Positions 35,554 through 45,169 of a DNA stretch of 64,000 nucleotides are shown here, in pieces. Each line of letters begins with the position of its first letter. The stretch's first letter is position 1. Source of the stretch: DASQZK01 sp963771005 (GTDB lineage: Bacteria; Bacteroidota; Bacteroidia; Bacteroidales; GCA-2748055). Below the pieces are notes generated by a model. The model was not told the DNA's origin and made no database searches. It worked only from the letters and a program-made list of their open reading frames with translations. A program made the position numbers and the translations under genes. The DNA is taken from contig CAVYRO010000002.1 in assembly GCA_963771005.1 (NCBI GenBank), positions 1,302,001 through 1,366,000 of the forward strand, written 5' to 3'.

Positions 35554-36285
35554 ATGGAAAAGTATTCCGATGAGTTGAACAATATCGAGTTGTTCCGGTA
35601 TCTCTACGATGACTTTCCTTCCGGTAAACTGATCCGGACGGAGTCTCCCGACTTTATCGTAAAAGACGGGCCGGGGAATTCTCTGGGCATCGAGATTACC
35701 CATGTGATGGACAGGTACCATGCGGAAAAAGTTTCTTCCGATTCGCCCGGTAACCTCACAAAAAAACTTTTGCTGCTTCACTGCCGCGATATTTTTGAAT
35801 ACTATAGCGACCTAAAGATCAATGTTGCGCTGTATTTCAGGGAAGATGCCGTATTGAAACCCGGTAGGATCGTCCCTTCTGCCGGTATCATTGCAAAAAC
35901 AATACTTAGCCGGACGGAAGGGAAACGTCCCGGCGAAGCCTTCCATATGCATTTCATAATCAGCGGGCTTAGGGAACTTCTCGATTCGGTAACTATTTTC
36001 CGCTTTCCCGGCATTTCCGAATCAGCCTGGGAAGATGCCGGGGTTTTTGTCACTCCTGGCATAGGCGCTGAAATGATCCGGAAAACGGTCATTCACAAGG
36101 AAGAAAAATTAAGGTTGTACCAGCAAAAGAAGTTGAGGTACTACTGGTTGCTCCTGATCGTGGATGTGGCGCTGAACGGACCCGGCATTCCGGATCCGGG
36201 GGAATTAATGCGCCTTTCCGATACGCGGTTCAATAAAGTGTTTCTTCTTGAACGAAGAGTTGGCAGGCTTTTCCGGTTGAGCTGA
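35554..36285 (+). CDS. hypothetical protein with PD-(D/E)xK nuclease-like start
   Basis: 243 residues, no signal or membrane helix. The N-terminal part ESPDFIVKD, then GIEITHVMDRYHAEK, recalls the PD-x(n)-E-x-K/T core of restriction-endonuclease folds, with Thr in the usual Lys place. The middle is rich in helices, and the C-terminal YYWLLLIVDVALNG looks like a buried strand. No family is recognised. The gene is preceded by leader copy D and followed by a minus-strand ferredoxin. A nuclease or defence role is a guess from the motif only. Confidence 0.55.
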   Translation: MEKYSDELNNIELFRYLYDDFPSGKLIRTESPDFIVKDGPGNSLGIEITHVMDRYHAEKVSSDSPGNLTKKLLLLHCRDIFEYYSDLKINVALYFREDAVLKPGRIVPSAGIIAKTILSRTEGKRPGEAFHMHFIISGLRELLDSVTIFRFPGISESAWEDAGVFVTPGIGAEMIRKTVIHKEEKLRLYQQKKLRYYWLLLIVDVALNGPGIPDPGELMRLSDTRFNKVFLLERRVGRLFRLS

Positions 36286-36377
36286 AACTACCGGAAGAAT
36301 ATTCTGACCGGGAATTTTGCTTCCCCGGTGAAACAATTTAACCAGGTCAATGATTATTACTAACGGCAAAGGAAATA

Positions 36378-36575
36378 TTATTTCTCTTTGTAGATGATCA
36401 CCTCCACCGGGCAACTTTCAGCGGCTTCCCTGATTTCATCCCCATGTTTGCTGAAATCTGCACCTTCCTTAACTACTGCTTCATCCTGCAGTTCGAATAC
36501 TTCCGGACAGATCTCCTCACAAAGCCCGCAGGCAGTGCATCCGTCCGCGATCACAACTTCTGTTATCGTCATCAT
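36378..36575 (-). CDS. 4Fe-4S ferredoxin
   Basis: 65 residues from ATG 36575, which follows an AAAGG stretch; the longer frame from 36614 has unrelated N-terminal residues. The cluster ligands are Cys-x2-Cys-x2-Cys ... Cys (GCTACGLCEEICPEVF, then ESCPVEVI), so one 4Fe-4S cluster of the Thermotoga/Desulfovibrio single-cluster type; the second cluster site is absent. Cytoplasmic electron carrier; the partner is unknown. Confidence 0.93.
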   Translation of the reverse strand: MMTITEVVIADGCTACGLCEEICPEVFELQDEAVVKEGADFSKHGDEIREAAESCPVEVIIYKEK

Positions 36576-36759
36576 CCTTTGTGTTTTTATGGATTCTAGT
36601 ATGCGATATAACAATGGTATTATAGATTTGTTTTCCCTGATTTACGGACCCTGTCCTACCCTGATCAGGCATTTTTACCTGCATGTTAGAGGATAAAACC
36701 ACTCCCCCGAAGATTTGTTTCCTTTTCGCCGGCCGGAAGGACTGGCATAAAATTATAGG

Positions 36760-37611
36760 GTGAATACGGGAAATGAGACCATGACAGGTAAAAGAATAAT
36801 GAGCATAATACGGCTTTTTCTGGTAGTTCTGTTTGCCAGCATTATCACAAATTGCAGAGAAAGGGAAAAACTGAATGTACATGTTACGCTCGGGCTATTT
36901 ACTCCGTATCGCTTTATACCGGAAATTCTGAATGGCAGAGTGATCGCTATTTTGGAGGAGAATAACAGCCCTTCTGCCATACCGGAGTTATCGGGCGACA
37001 GTGTGGATGAACCGGCCGTACTGGCATTATACGGCTCGGCACCGGCGTTCACTGCATATTTTGATACGACAGGTTTGGTCACAAAAGTATCATACCCCTC
37101 CGGGGAAATAAATAAATATTGGCTTGTTGACAAGAAAAATGACAGATACTCTCATGCAAACCGGGTTATGAATGACAGCATCGTTTTTTACATGAAATTT
37201 TCATATGATTCAGATAATGACATCAACCTGATCAGCCGGTATAGGGCTCATACCAATGTTCTGATGGGGATGGAAAAATTCAGGTACAATCCCTCAGGTG
37301 AGATCTCGGAGACGGATTATCTCAAGCCGGACAGCACGTTACAGGAGAAGATCGAGCTGGAATGGGATAACAATCACCATGTTACCAAAATTGATTTCCT
37401 CAATCCTGATGGACAGCCTTCCGGATCCATATTACTGACATACAATAATGAAGGGTTTATTGAAAATCAGAAAATCCTTGACAGCCGGGGCCGGGAAAAG
37501 GGAAACATCAGGAATACTTATGATTATGATGTAATGGGAAACTGGGTTAAAAAAACTTCGGTTAACGGCAGCGATCGTCGGGTGTCAACCCGCACGTATA
37601 CCTACCGGTAA
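36760..37611 (+). CDS. hypothetical lipoprotein with YD-like repeats
   Basis: Up to 283 residues. ATG 36799 gives a proper lipoprotein signal (MSIIRLFLVVLFASIITNC); ATG 36760 and 36781 are also in frame. The second half has spaced FxY/YN...G.I.....Y words (KFRYNPSGEISETDYLKPD, LTYNNEGFIENQKILD, YDYDVMGNWVKKTSV) like the YD repeats of Rhs-type beta-shells, about four copies. No toxin or catalytic domain. Exported lipid-anchored protein of unknown role. Confidence 0.65.
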   Translation: MNTGNETMTGKRIMSIIRLFLVVLFASIITNCREREKLNVHVTLGLFTPYRFIPEILNGRVIAILEENNSPSAIPELSGDSVDEPAVLALYGSAPAFTAYFDTTGLVTKVSYPSGEINKYWLVDKKNDRYSHANRVMNDSIVFYMKFSYDSDNDINLISRYRAHTNVLMGMEKFRYNPSGEISETDYLKPDSTLQEKIELEWDNNHHVTKIDFLNPDGQPSGSILLTYNNEGFIENQKILDSRGREKGNIRNTYDYDVMGNWVKKTSVNGSDRRVSTRTYTYR

Positions 37612-37841
37612 AACCTCCCCGGTCCGGGATCCTTAATCTTTTAAAAACTCATTTCGTGAAGAGTTTTAACCGCATTGATCCTCAGATAGTGCAATAAAAT
37701 CCACAGTATCAACTTTCCGCATAAAATATCCAACATAAAAAATGCGCTCCGGATCGTAGCCCTCAAAGTTCAACTATGATGAATTAAATATTGTTTATTG
37801 CCAATGCTCACCGTGAAAAAATGAGGATGCCGGGAGGTGCA

Positions 37842-38627
37842 TCAGATCTTGATTTCTCCGCGGAAGACATATTTTACCGGTCCTTCGAGCCATATATCGC
37901 TGAATGAACCATCTTTTCCCGGCCTGAAACTCACAGTTAGTTCTCCGCCGGGCGCTTTCAGGATAAATGAAGTTTTGTCAGGTGCAGTCATGATAAATGC
38001 AGAGATGGCAGATGCCACGGCTCCGGTCCCGCAGGCAAGCGTTTCATTTTCGACTCCTCTTTCATAGGTTCGCATAGACAATTCATTGGGTTTTCCGATC
38101 CGGATAAAGTTGATATTTGCCCCTTCATCACCAAACCGGGCCTGGTTACGAAGATTCCTGCCCTCCTCCAAAACGTTAATCCTTTCCAGATTATCTCTCC
38201 GGGTTACAAAATGTTTTGAGCCCGTATCCAGTAGGTAACCGTCTTCCAGTAAGATTACTCCGGTGACATCGATCATTTTCAGACTCACGGTCCCGTTGTT
38301 ATTGAGAACAGCCTCATGAATGCCGTCAATTCCTGTAAATACCGTTTTTTCCTTTATCAGACCCTTACCTGAGGCAAATGCCACAATGCATCTGCCACCG
38401 TTCCCGCACATTGTACCCTCCCGGCCGTCGGAGTTAAAATACTTCATGCGGAAATCGGAAGAAGCATCGCTCAGAAGGAGGATCAGCCCATCTGCTCCGA
38501 TACCGAAATGTCTGTCGCAGAGAAAGTTCACACGGTCTGTTGAAAAATAGGATTCATCCATTTCGCGGCAATCAACGATAATAAAATCATTACCAGCACC
38601 GTGATATTTTTCGAAGAGCACTATCAT
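37842..38627 (-). CDS. dapF: diaminopimelate epimerase
   Basis: 261 residues. It interconverts LL- and meso-diaminopimelate for peptidoglycan and lysine synthesis. Both catalytic cysteines are present: Cys74 in MCGNGGRC and Cys199 in LACGTGAVASA, each in its conserved setting. The opening FEKYHGAGNDFIIVD is diagnostic. Length is normal for the family. It stands alone; the upstream gap of 168 bases leads to the divergent HtrA gene. Confidence 0.96.
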   Translation of the reverse strand: MIVLFEKYHGAGNDFIIVDCREMDESYFSTDRVNFLCDRHFGIGADGLILLLSDASSDFRMKYFNSDGREGTMCGNGGRCIVAFASGKGLIKEKTVFTGIDGIHEAVLNNNGTVSLKMIDVTGVILLEDGYLLDTGSKHFVTRRDNLERINVLEEGRNLRNQARFGDEGANINFIRIGKPNELSMRTYERGVENETLACGTGAVASAISAFIMTAPDKTSFILKAPGGELTVSFRPGKDGSFSDIWLEGPVKYVFRGEIKI

Positions 38628-38795
38628 GGCAGTTTGTGTTAAAAAAGGTTAATTACCCGGGAACCCGCAACACTTTGATTCCTTTAGCGTTATAGGCATA
38701 CCCGGCACAATTGTTCAGTACATCGGGGCATAGTATTTGAGTACTGCCAACATGGTAATTTTTTGTTAAAGTTAGATAATTTAATAGGTATTGTT

Positions 38796-40241
38796 ATGAA
38801 AACAAAAAGATTTCTCGGAACGCTCGCCATTGCCGTGATTGCTGCCGTTGCAGCAGTTTGGGCATATTCTCAGTTTTTTCAGCCTGATCAGCAAGTTGCC
38901 AATGTGACAGGTCAGCAAAGCATGTTATACACCAATTTACCCGGTTCATCCAATGCCAACGAAGGTACGGTGGACCTCACTTTCGCGGCTGAAAAGGCAG
39001 TCCATGCCGTTGTGCATGTGAAAGTAAAGTCAACAAGGGAAAACAACTATTCGGATAATCCGCTATATGACTTCTTCTTTGGTGATCGCGGAAATATGCA
39101 ACCGCAGCCGATTGAAGCTTTCGGTTCCGGGGTTATTATCTCCGATGACGGTTACATAATAACGAACAATCATGTGGTGGACCAGATGGATGAAATTGAA
39201 GTCGTCCTGAATGACCGGCGGTCTTTCCAGGCTACAGTTATCGGAACCGATCCGAGCACGGACCTTGCCCTTCTCAAAATCGACGCAAAAAACCTTCCTT
39301 ACCTCACCTACGGAAATCCCGATGATCTGAAACTCGGCCAGTGGGTACTTGCGGTAGGTAATCCCTATAACCTGACATCCACTGTCACAGCCGGGATTAT
39401 CTCGGCGAAAGCCCGTAATATAGATATTCTCAGAGGCCAGTTTGCCATTGAATCCTTCCTTCAGACAGATGCGGCAGTGAATCCCGGAAACAGCGGTGGC
39501 GCACTTGTGGATACGCAGGGTAATCTGGTAGGTATCAACACTGCCATTGCATCCCGGACCGGTTCCTATTCAGGTAATTCATTTGCCATACCGGTCAGTA
39601 TTGTAAAGAAAGTTGTTGGCGACCTGATGGAATACGGCGTAGTGCAAAGAGCCTTCCTCGGTGTCACCATCCAGGATGTAACACAGGAACTTTCAAATTC
39701 GAACAATTTAAACAGCACAACCGGCGTTTATGTTAACAGCGTTTCCGATGCGGGTGCCGCCCAGGAGGCAGGTATGAAAAAAGGGGATGTTATTCTATCG
39801 GTGAACAATGTGCCTGTTAATAATGTTTCTGAGTTACAAGAACAAATAAGTCGCTTTAGGCCAAATGATAAGGTGAATGTAAAGGTTTCCAGGGACGGTA
39901 AAGAGAAACTTTTTGACGTCACCCTTCGTAACAGGGAAGGCAATACGGACGTTGTAAAGAAAAGCGAAACCCTTAAACTCCTTGGCGGTGGTTTTGAATC
40001 CATTAGTAAGGAGGAAATGAAATCACTTGGTATTGACCATGGGGTGAAAGTCACCTCGCTCTCAGCCGGTAAATTACTAAAAGCCGGTGTCCGCGAAGGA
40101 TTTATAATCACTCAGATCAATAATAAACCCGTCAATAGTGTAGAGGATCTTAAGAGTGTTCTTGGAGGTATAAAAGGCGGTGTATATGTGGAAGGGATCT
40201 ACCCCGACGGAATGATAGCATATTACGCTTTCGGCTTATAG
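38796..40241 (+). CDS. HtrA/DegP-family periplasmic serine protease
   Basis: 481 residues from ATG 38796; the in-frame upstream start at 38763 precedes the signal anchor needlessly. After an N-terminal hydrophobic signal or anchor comes a trypsin-like domain with the triad His126 (TNNHVVD), Asp156 (STDLALLKID) and Ser233 (NPGNSGGALVD). Two PDZ domains follow, at about residues 280-380 and 400-481 (GVYVNSVSDAGAAQEAGMKKGDVIL; VKVTSLSAGKLLKAGVREGFII). It degrades or refolds damaged envelope proteins. The neighbouring gene is the primary sigma factor; a hairpin separates them. Confidence 0.95.
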   Translation: MKTKRFLGTLAIAVIAAVAAVWAYSQFFQPDQQVANVTGQQSMLYTNLPGSSNANEGTVDLTFAAEKAVHAVVHVKVKSTRENNYSDNPLYDFFFGDRGNMQPQPIEAFGSGVIISDDGYIITNNHVVDQMDEIEVVLNDRRSFQATVIGTDPSTDLALLKIDAKNLPYLTYGNPDDLKLGQWVLAVGNPYNLTSTVTAGIISAKARNIDILRGQFAIESFLQTDAAVNPGNSGGALVDTQGNLVGINTAIASRTGSYSGNSFAIPVSIVKKVVGDLMEYGVVQRAFLGVTIQDVTQELSNSNNLNSTTGVYVNSVSDAGAAQEAGMKKGDVILSVNNVPVNNVSELQEQISRFRPNDKVNVKVSRDGKEKLFDVTLRNREGNTDVVKKSETLKLLGGGFESISKEEMKSLGIDHGVKVTSLSAGKLLKAGVREGFIITQINNKPVNSVEDLKSVLGGIKGGVYVEGIYPDGMIAYYAFGL

Positions 40242-40270
40242 GATAATCAACGCACAATGTAAAACTCTTT

Positions 40271-40304
40271 GCATAAAAGACTTGCATGTGCAGGTCTTTT
40301 ATGC
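40271..40304 (+). terminator. hairpin after the HtrA-type gene
   Basis: GCATAAAAGAC and its exact complement GTCTTTTATGC enclose a 12-base loop, giving an 11-bp stem 30 bases after the protease stop codon. A U-tract after the stem is short, so termination may be partial. Confidence 0.55.
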
Positions 40305-40327
40305 TTTATGTCAATGGTCAAATAAAG

Positions 40328-40358
40328 TTGAATTGTATATGAAAATAGTCTAAATTTG
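40328..40358 (+). promoter_or_regulatory. Bacteroidota-type promoter of rpoD
   Basis: TTG (40328-40330), a 20-base spacer and TAAATTTG (40351-40358) match the -33 and -7 elements. The start codon at 40382 lies 23 bases after the -7 box, with a purine-rich GGGAGGA before it. The same box as in the tRNA promoter at 6294 supports the assignment. Confidence 0.72.
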
Positions 40359-40381
40359 CAGCAAATTTTTTGGGAGGAATA

Positions 40382-41242
40382 ATGAGACAATTAAAGATCA
40401 CAAAATCAATTACCAACAGGGAAAGTGCATCATTAGACAAGTATCTGCAGGAGATTGGAAAAGAGGAGCTAATCACAGTTGAAGAGGAAGTGGAGCTGGC
40501 GCAAAGGATCAAGAAAGGTGACCGGCTGGCATTGGAGAAACTTACGCGCGCAAATCTAAGGTTTGTCGTTTCGGTTGCAAAACAGTATCAGAATCAGGGT
40601 TTAAGCCTTCCCGACCTGATTAACGAAGGCAATCTCGGATTGATAAAGGCGGCTGAAAAATTTGACGAGACCCGTGGATTTAAATTCATTTCTTACGCGG
40701 TATGGTGGATCCGTCAGTCCATCCTTCAGGCTCTGGCCGAGCAATCACGGATTGTCCGGCTGCCTCTGAACCAGGTTGGCTCTCTGAACAAGATCAACAA
40801 GGCATTTTCTAAGTTCGAACAGGAGAATGAGAGAACACCTACTCCTGAAGAACTGGCTGATGCCCTTGAACTTCCTAAGGAAAAAGTCACCGACACCCTG
40901 AAAGTTTCGGGAAGACATGTATCTGTTGATGCTCCTTTTATCGAGGGGGAAGATAACAGTTTGCTCGATGTCCTTGTAAACAATGATTCTCCGAATGCCG
41001 ACCGTGCCCTGATTAAAGAATCCCTTTCAAAGGAAATTGACAGGGCACTCGCAACACTAACGGAAAGAGAAAGAGACATCATCAGGCTTTTCTTCGGAAT
41101 CGGTAACCAGGAAATGACTCTCGAAGAGATCGGGGAAAGATTCGGTCTTACCCGCGAAAGGGTCAGGCAGATCAAGGAAAAAGCCATCCGAAGGCTTAGG
41201 CATACTTCAAGAAGTAAGCTTCTCAAAACTTACCTGGGGTAA
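40382..41242 (+). CDS. rpoD: primary RNA polymerase sigma factor, Bacteroidota type
   Basis: 286 residues, the short form of the vegetative sigma factor that recognises TAnnTTTG promoters. Domains: 1.2 (LDKYLQEIGKEELITVEEEVELAQRI), 2 (RFVVSVAKQYQNQGLSLPDLINEGNLGL and the promoter-melting FKFISYAVWWIRQSILQAL), 3 (LPLNQVGSLNKINKAFSKFE) and 4.2 (LEEIGERFGLTRERVRQIKEKAIRRL). The long region 1.1 and non-conserved region of proteobacterial RpoD are absent, as expected. ATG 40382 is preferred over a TTG four codons earlier because MRQLKIT is the usual start and GGGAGGA precedes it. Single gene with its own promoter and terminator. Confidence 0.97.
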   Translation: MRQLKITKSITNRESASLDKYLQEIGKEELITVEEEVELAQRIKKGDRLALEKLTRANLRFVVSVAKQYQNQGLSLPDLINEGNLGLIKAAEKFDETRGFKFISYAVWWIRQSILQALAEQSRIVRLPLNQVGSLNKINKAFSKFEQENERTPTPEELADALELPKEKVTDTLKVSGRHVSVDAPFIEGEDNSLLDVLVNNDSPNADRALIKESLSKEIDRALATLTERERDIIRLFFGIGNQEMTLEEIGERFGLTRERVRQIKEKAIRRLRHTSRSKLLKTYLG

Positions 41243-41269
41243 TAACATATTTAATCAATACTGACTGGA

Positions 41270-41299
41270 AAGGCTGTTAATAACAGCCTTTTCTTTTTT
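41270..41299 (+). terminator. intrinsic terminator after rpoD
   Basis: AAGGCTGTT, a three-base loop and AACAGCCTT form a 9-bp stem followed by TTCTTTTTT. It lies 28 bases after the stop codon. Confidence 0.85.
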
Positions 41300-41335
41300 A
41301 AAACAGAACAAAAAAATTCAACCCGGCAGAGCAAA

Positions 41336-41795
41336 AGAATTTGGTGATTTGGTGATTTGGTGAAGTAGAAGAGGAACACGGATTTGACGGATTTGTGCGG
41401 ATTCCGATGGCTATCGGAACGGATGAAGATTATTTGGTGATTTGCCTTAGGGAGTTGAAACCATCTGAAACATAATTATTAAACCCCGCGGGGTTTCGAT
41501 GCGTGCGTCCTCCTTACCACGGGCGTTACCGTGGCTAATACAATGGATCCCCTCCGGGGAAAAAGATCTTCTAAGACAAACAACCTGCAACCACTGAAAC
41601 AATGTGAAACAACATCAAACCATTCTCAAACCTTTTCAAACCATTTCAAACCATTCTCAAACCATTCTCAAACCATTTCAAACCATTTCAAACCATTCTC
41701 AAACCATTTCAAACCATCCTCAAACCATTTCAAACCATTCTCAAACCATTTCAAACCATTTCAAACCATTTTCAAACCATTTCAAACCACCTGAA
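41336..41795. repeat. composite intergenic repeat block 3
   Basis: Between rpoD and uvrB (convergent) the gap is filled with the same words as the other blocks: TTTGGTGATTTGGTGA (41339-41366), GAACACGGATTTGACGGAT, the near-palindrome TTCCGATGGCTATCGGAA (41402-41419), and a long array of CAAACCATTT and CAAACCATTCT units (41614-41795, about 17 units). One array frame is open on the plus strand by chance and is rejected as a gene. Confidence 0.85.
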
Positions 41796-41811
41796 ATCTC
41801 TTATACGAATA

Positions 41812-43830
41812 TCATACATCCCTCTCCCGTAGTATCTTCTCCAGATCGTACATCTCATCCCGCAACCGTGCCGCTTCGATGAAATCAAGCTTCTGGGCAG
41901 CCCGTTCCATGGATTTCCGCGTCTTGTCGATGGTTTTCTGAAGTGCCTCCGATTCCATGTAACGGACAACCGGATCAGCTGCAACATTGGTGCGCTCAGG
42001 TTCGGAATAATACTTATTATCATTCCGACCCTGCATCATCTCACCGAGAAGCGACCTCCTGGCCCGTATGATCTGCCGGGGGATGATCTGGTTCTCTTCA
42101 TTATATTTCAATTGTTTCTCCCTGCGACGGTTCGTCTCGTCAATGGTTTTCTGCATCGACCGGGTCATTTTGTCGGCATACATGATCACCTTGCCACTCA
42201 GGTGACGTGCCGCCCTTCCTGCAGTCTGTGTCAGTGAACGCTCAGAGCGAAGAAATCCTTCCTTATCGGCATCAAGGATGGCGACAAGGGACACCTCGGG
42301 AAGATCCAGCCCTTCCCGGAGCAGGTTAACCCCCACAAGTACATCGAAAGTACCCGCCCTCAGCCCATCCATGATCTCCACTCTTTCAAGGGTATCAATG
42401 TCGGAATGTATATACCGTGTCCGGATATTCATCCTCACCAGGTAAGTGGTCAGCTCTTCAGCCATCCTTTTTGTAAGTGTTGTTACAAGGATGCGTTCAT
42501 CTATTTTCACTCTCTTCCGGATCTCCCCGATAAGGTGATCGATCTGGTTCATACTCGGCTTTACCTCGATTTCCGGATCGATAAGCCCGGTGGGGCGAAT
42601 GACCTGTTCCACGATCACCCCGCCTGATTTTTCAAGCTCGTAATCAGCCGGGGTGGCCGAAACATAAATCGTCTGGGGCGTTAAAGATTCGAATTCTTCA
42701 AATTTAAGCGGCCGGTTATCAATGGCTGCAGGAAGCCTGAAACCAAATTCGATGAGGGTCTGTTTTCTCGAATGGTCTCCGCCGTACATCGCCCTGATCT
42801 GTGGGATTGTCACATGGCTTTCGTCAATGACCATAATGAAATCATCGGGAAAATAATCGATCAGGCAGAAAGGCCGCGTCCCCGGATCCCTTCCGTCAAA
42901 ATACCGGGAATAATTTTCGATCCCCGGGCAGTAGCCAAGCTCACGGATCATTTCAAGATCATAGGTCACTCTTTCCTCGATGCGCTTTGCCTCAAGATGT
43001 TTACCAATTTCCCTGAAGTATGCGCTCTGTTTCATCATATCATCCTGGATCTCCTCGATGGCCGTCTTCAGCCTGTGTTTGGCTGTCACAAATATGTTGG
43101 CCGGAAATATCACGACATTCTCATGCTCTTCAAGGGTACTGCCGCTGATGGGATGGATGGTCTGCAGGGTGTCGATCTCGTCTCCCCAGAAACTTACCCG
43201 GTACGCATAGTCCGAATAGGCAAGAAAGATATCCACTGTATCCCCCCTGACACGGAAGGTGCCTTGCTTAAATTCGATCTCATTCCGGGCATACATGCCA
43301 TCGACCAGCTTTCGAAGAAATACGTTACGGCTGATCTTCTCCCCTCTCCTGACCTCAATAGTATGGCTATGAAAATCTTCCGGATTACCAATGCCGTAAA
43401 GACAGGAAACCGAGGATACAACCAGTACATCCCTCCGTCCGGAAAGAAGAGCGGAAGTTGTGCTAAGCCTCAGTTTTTCGATTTCCTCATTAATGGAGAG
43501 ATCTTTTTCAATATACGTATCTGTAACCGGCAGATAGGCCTCCGGCTGGTAATAGTCATAATAGGAGACGAAATATTCGACCCTGTTTTCAGGAAAGAAC
43601 TGTTTGAATTCCCCGTAAAGCTGGGCGGCAAGTGTTTTATTATGACTCAGTACGAGCGTCGGGCGATCAACCTTGTTCACCACATTTGCAATGGTGAAGG
43701 TTTTTCCCGAACCGGTAACTCCCAGCAGTGTCTGAAAGGAATCCCCGTTTTGCAGTCCTTCTGCAAGCTGGTTTATAGCGTCCGGCTGATCACCGGTAGG
43801 AATATAATCAGAAGTGATCTTGAAACTCAC
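41812..43830 (-). CDS. uvrB: excinuclease ABC subunit B
   Basis: 672 residues, the DNA-damage verifying helicase-like subunit of nucleotide excision repair. Walker A is GVTGSGKT (Lys45), followed by the beta-hairpin region YYDYYQPEAYLP that inserts between strands, the DEAD-like VIDESHVTIPQI, and helicase motifs in VNLLREGLDLPEVSLVAILDAD and QTAGRAARH. A C-terminal UVR motif (AAQKLDFIEAARLRDEMYDLE) binds UvrC. Full length. It lies 11 bases after the upstream nuclease-like gene, so they may be co-transcribed. Confidence 0.98.
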   Translation of the reverse strand: MSFKITSDYIPTGDQPDAINQLAEGLQNGDSFQTLLGVTGSGKTFTIANVVNKVDRPTLVLSHNKTLAAQLYGEFKQFFPENRVEYFVSYYDYYQPEAYLPVTDTYIEKDLSINEEIEKLRLSTTSALLSGRRDVLVVSSVSCLYGIGNPEDFHSHTIEVRRGEKISRNVFLRKLVDGMYARNEIEFKQGTFRVRGDTVDIFLAYSDYAYRVSFWGDEIDTLQTIHPISGSTLEEHENVVIFPANIFVTAKHRLKTAIEEIQDDMMKQSAYFREIGKHLEAKRIEERVTYDLEMIRELGYCPGIENYSRYFDGRDPGTRPFCLIDYFPDDFIMVIDESHVTIPQIRAMYGGDHSRKQTLIEFGFRLPAAIDNRPLKFEEFESLTPQTIYVSATPADYELEKSGGVIVEQVIRPTGLIDPEIEVKPSMNQIDHLIGEIRKRVKIDERILVTTLTKRMAEELTTYLVRMNIRTRYIHSDIDTLERVEIMDGLRAGTFDVLVGVNLLREGLDLPEVSLVAILDADKEGFLRSERSLTQTAGRAARHLSGKVIMYADKMTRSMQKTIDETNRRREKQLKYNEENQIIPRQIIRARRSLLGEMMQGRNDNKYYSEPERTNVAADPVVRYMESEALQKTIDKTRKSMERAAQKLDFIEAARLRDEMYDLEKILRERDV

Positions 43831-43841
43831 GAATTCCGCAT

Positions 43842-44870
43842 TTAATCTTTATTTTCAAAAACAATCCGGACGGGAAAATGATCGCTCACACCCCCGTAAT
43901 AGTTTGGGCCGCCATATGACCTGTTTGGAACCTCAACACCTTCCTTGTTTTTGAATATCATGAATGGTTCCCGGAATACCTCGCCCGAACCAAAGTGGCA
44001 GGTCAGCCCGTCATCACGGTCGATCAGGTTATAGCTCACCATGATCTGGTCAAACATGTTCCATTCACCCTTGTAATTGTAGGAACCGAGGTTCTCGCTG
44101 TTGTGTCTTTCATAAAAAAGACCATACAGGTCACCGGGATAGATGTTCTTTCTTTTATCGCCTGCATGAAGAATATCCATTATCGAGCGGTTCGTGGGTT
44201 CGTCATTGAAATCACCCATCACAACGATGCGGGCATTGCTCTCGCGTGTCATCAGCAGGTCAATTCGCCTGCGCACGGCGACAGCACAGTACATTCTCTT
44301 CGGTTCAGAGGATTCTGTACCGCCATACCGGGAACTCCAGTGATTCACGAAGAAATGCAAATCCCTGCCGTCGGGCGCCTTACCTTTAACATACAGGATA
44401 TCACGTGTTGTCAAAAGGGAATCAAACGGAAATTCCACTGGTATCTTTTCATGACTGATATATACGAACCGGCCTGGACGATATAACAAGGCCACATCGA
44501 TACCCCTTTCGTCCGGACTATCTTCGTGAACGATCCTGTATTTCCCGGGAGCAAGAAGGGGCGTATTTACGAGATCTTTCAGGACGGTTTCGTTTTCGAC
44601 TTCAGCAAGACCAATAACATCGGGGAGATCCTCACCACCGGCATCGCTTAAAACCTTCGAAATGTCTTTCAGCTTTTTCAGGTATTTCTCCGTATTCCAT
44701 TTTTTTTCACTGCCAGGGGTGAACTCCTCATCATTTACCGACGGAGCATCGATGGTGTCAAACAAGTTCTCCGTGTTGTAAAAAACAACAGTAAATTTTT
44801 CTTCCTTCCCCTGGCCAAAAACGGCCGGGAAAAGCAAGATCAACAGAAGTAAGGAAATTAACGGTTTCAT
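43842..44870 (-). CDS. endonuclease/exonuclease/phosphatase family protein, exported
   Basis: 342 residues with a signal peptide (MKPLISLLLLILLFPAVFGQ). The EEP fold is shown by FYNTENLFDTID (Asn), GLAEVENE (metal Glu), NHWSSR (catalytic His/Asn), VMGDFNDEP (Asp/Asn) and a final GGVSDHFPVRI (Asp-His). Exported members of this family are nucleases or phosphodiesterases; the substrate is unknown. It is placed directly before uvrB (11-base gap), but the signal peptide argues against a joint repair role. The 299-base gap upstream of the start shows no gene. Confidence 0.9.
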   Translation of the reverse strand: MKPLISLLLLILLFPAVFGQGKEEKFTVVFYNTENLFDTIDAPSVNDEEFTPGSEKKWNTEKYLKKLKDISKVLSDAGGEDLPDVIGLAEVENETVLKDLVNTPLLAPGKYRIVHEDSPDERGIDVALLYRPGRFVYISHEKIPVEFPFDSLLTTRDILYVKGKAPDGRDLHFFVNHWSSRYGGTESSEPKRMYCAVAVRRRIDLLMTRESNARIVVMGDFNDEPTNRSIMDILHAGDKRKNIYPGDLYGLFYERHNSENLGSYNYKGEWNMFDQIMVSYNLIDRDDGLTCHFGSGEVFREPFMIFKNKEGVEVPNRSYGGPNYYGGVSDHFPVRIVFENKD

Positions 44871-45169
44871 TCGAAAATCGGATTACGAGTTAAAATCAAA
44901 ATCAAAAAACATAGCTTTTGTCCGGCAACCGGGCATATCTTCTTTCAAATCTTCGGCCGGACCGGTAACAATTCATGTCATTTCTGCGTATCAGAGGAGC
45001 ATCAAATATACATTTTATTGATCAGATTTTCCCGGAAGGTTAGAAACAATCCGGCCAGAGCGTTACCCGGAAAAACCCGGGAAGCTCCCAGGAGATTTTT
45101 TTAAAACGGGTGATCCTATTAAAATGCCACTGAAAAAACAAGAAAATCTCTTACTACGCTATAACTTCC

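Noticed and set aside
41614..41795. CRISPR-like tandem repeats (CAAACC units)
   Set aside because: Units of 10-11 bp follow each other without spacers, and no cas gene is near.
42772..43845. 357-residue plus-strand frame opposite uvrB
   Set aside because: UvrB is complete and unmistakable on the minus strand; the plus frame is an antisense shadow.
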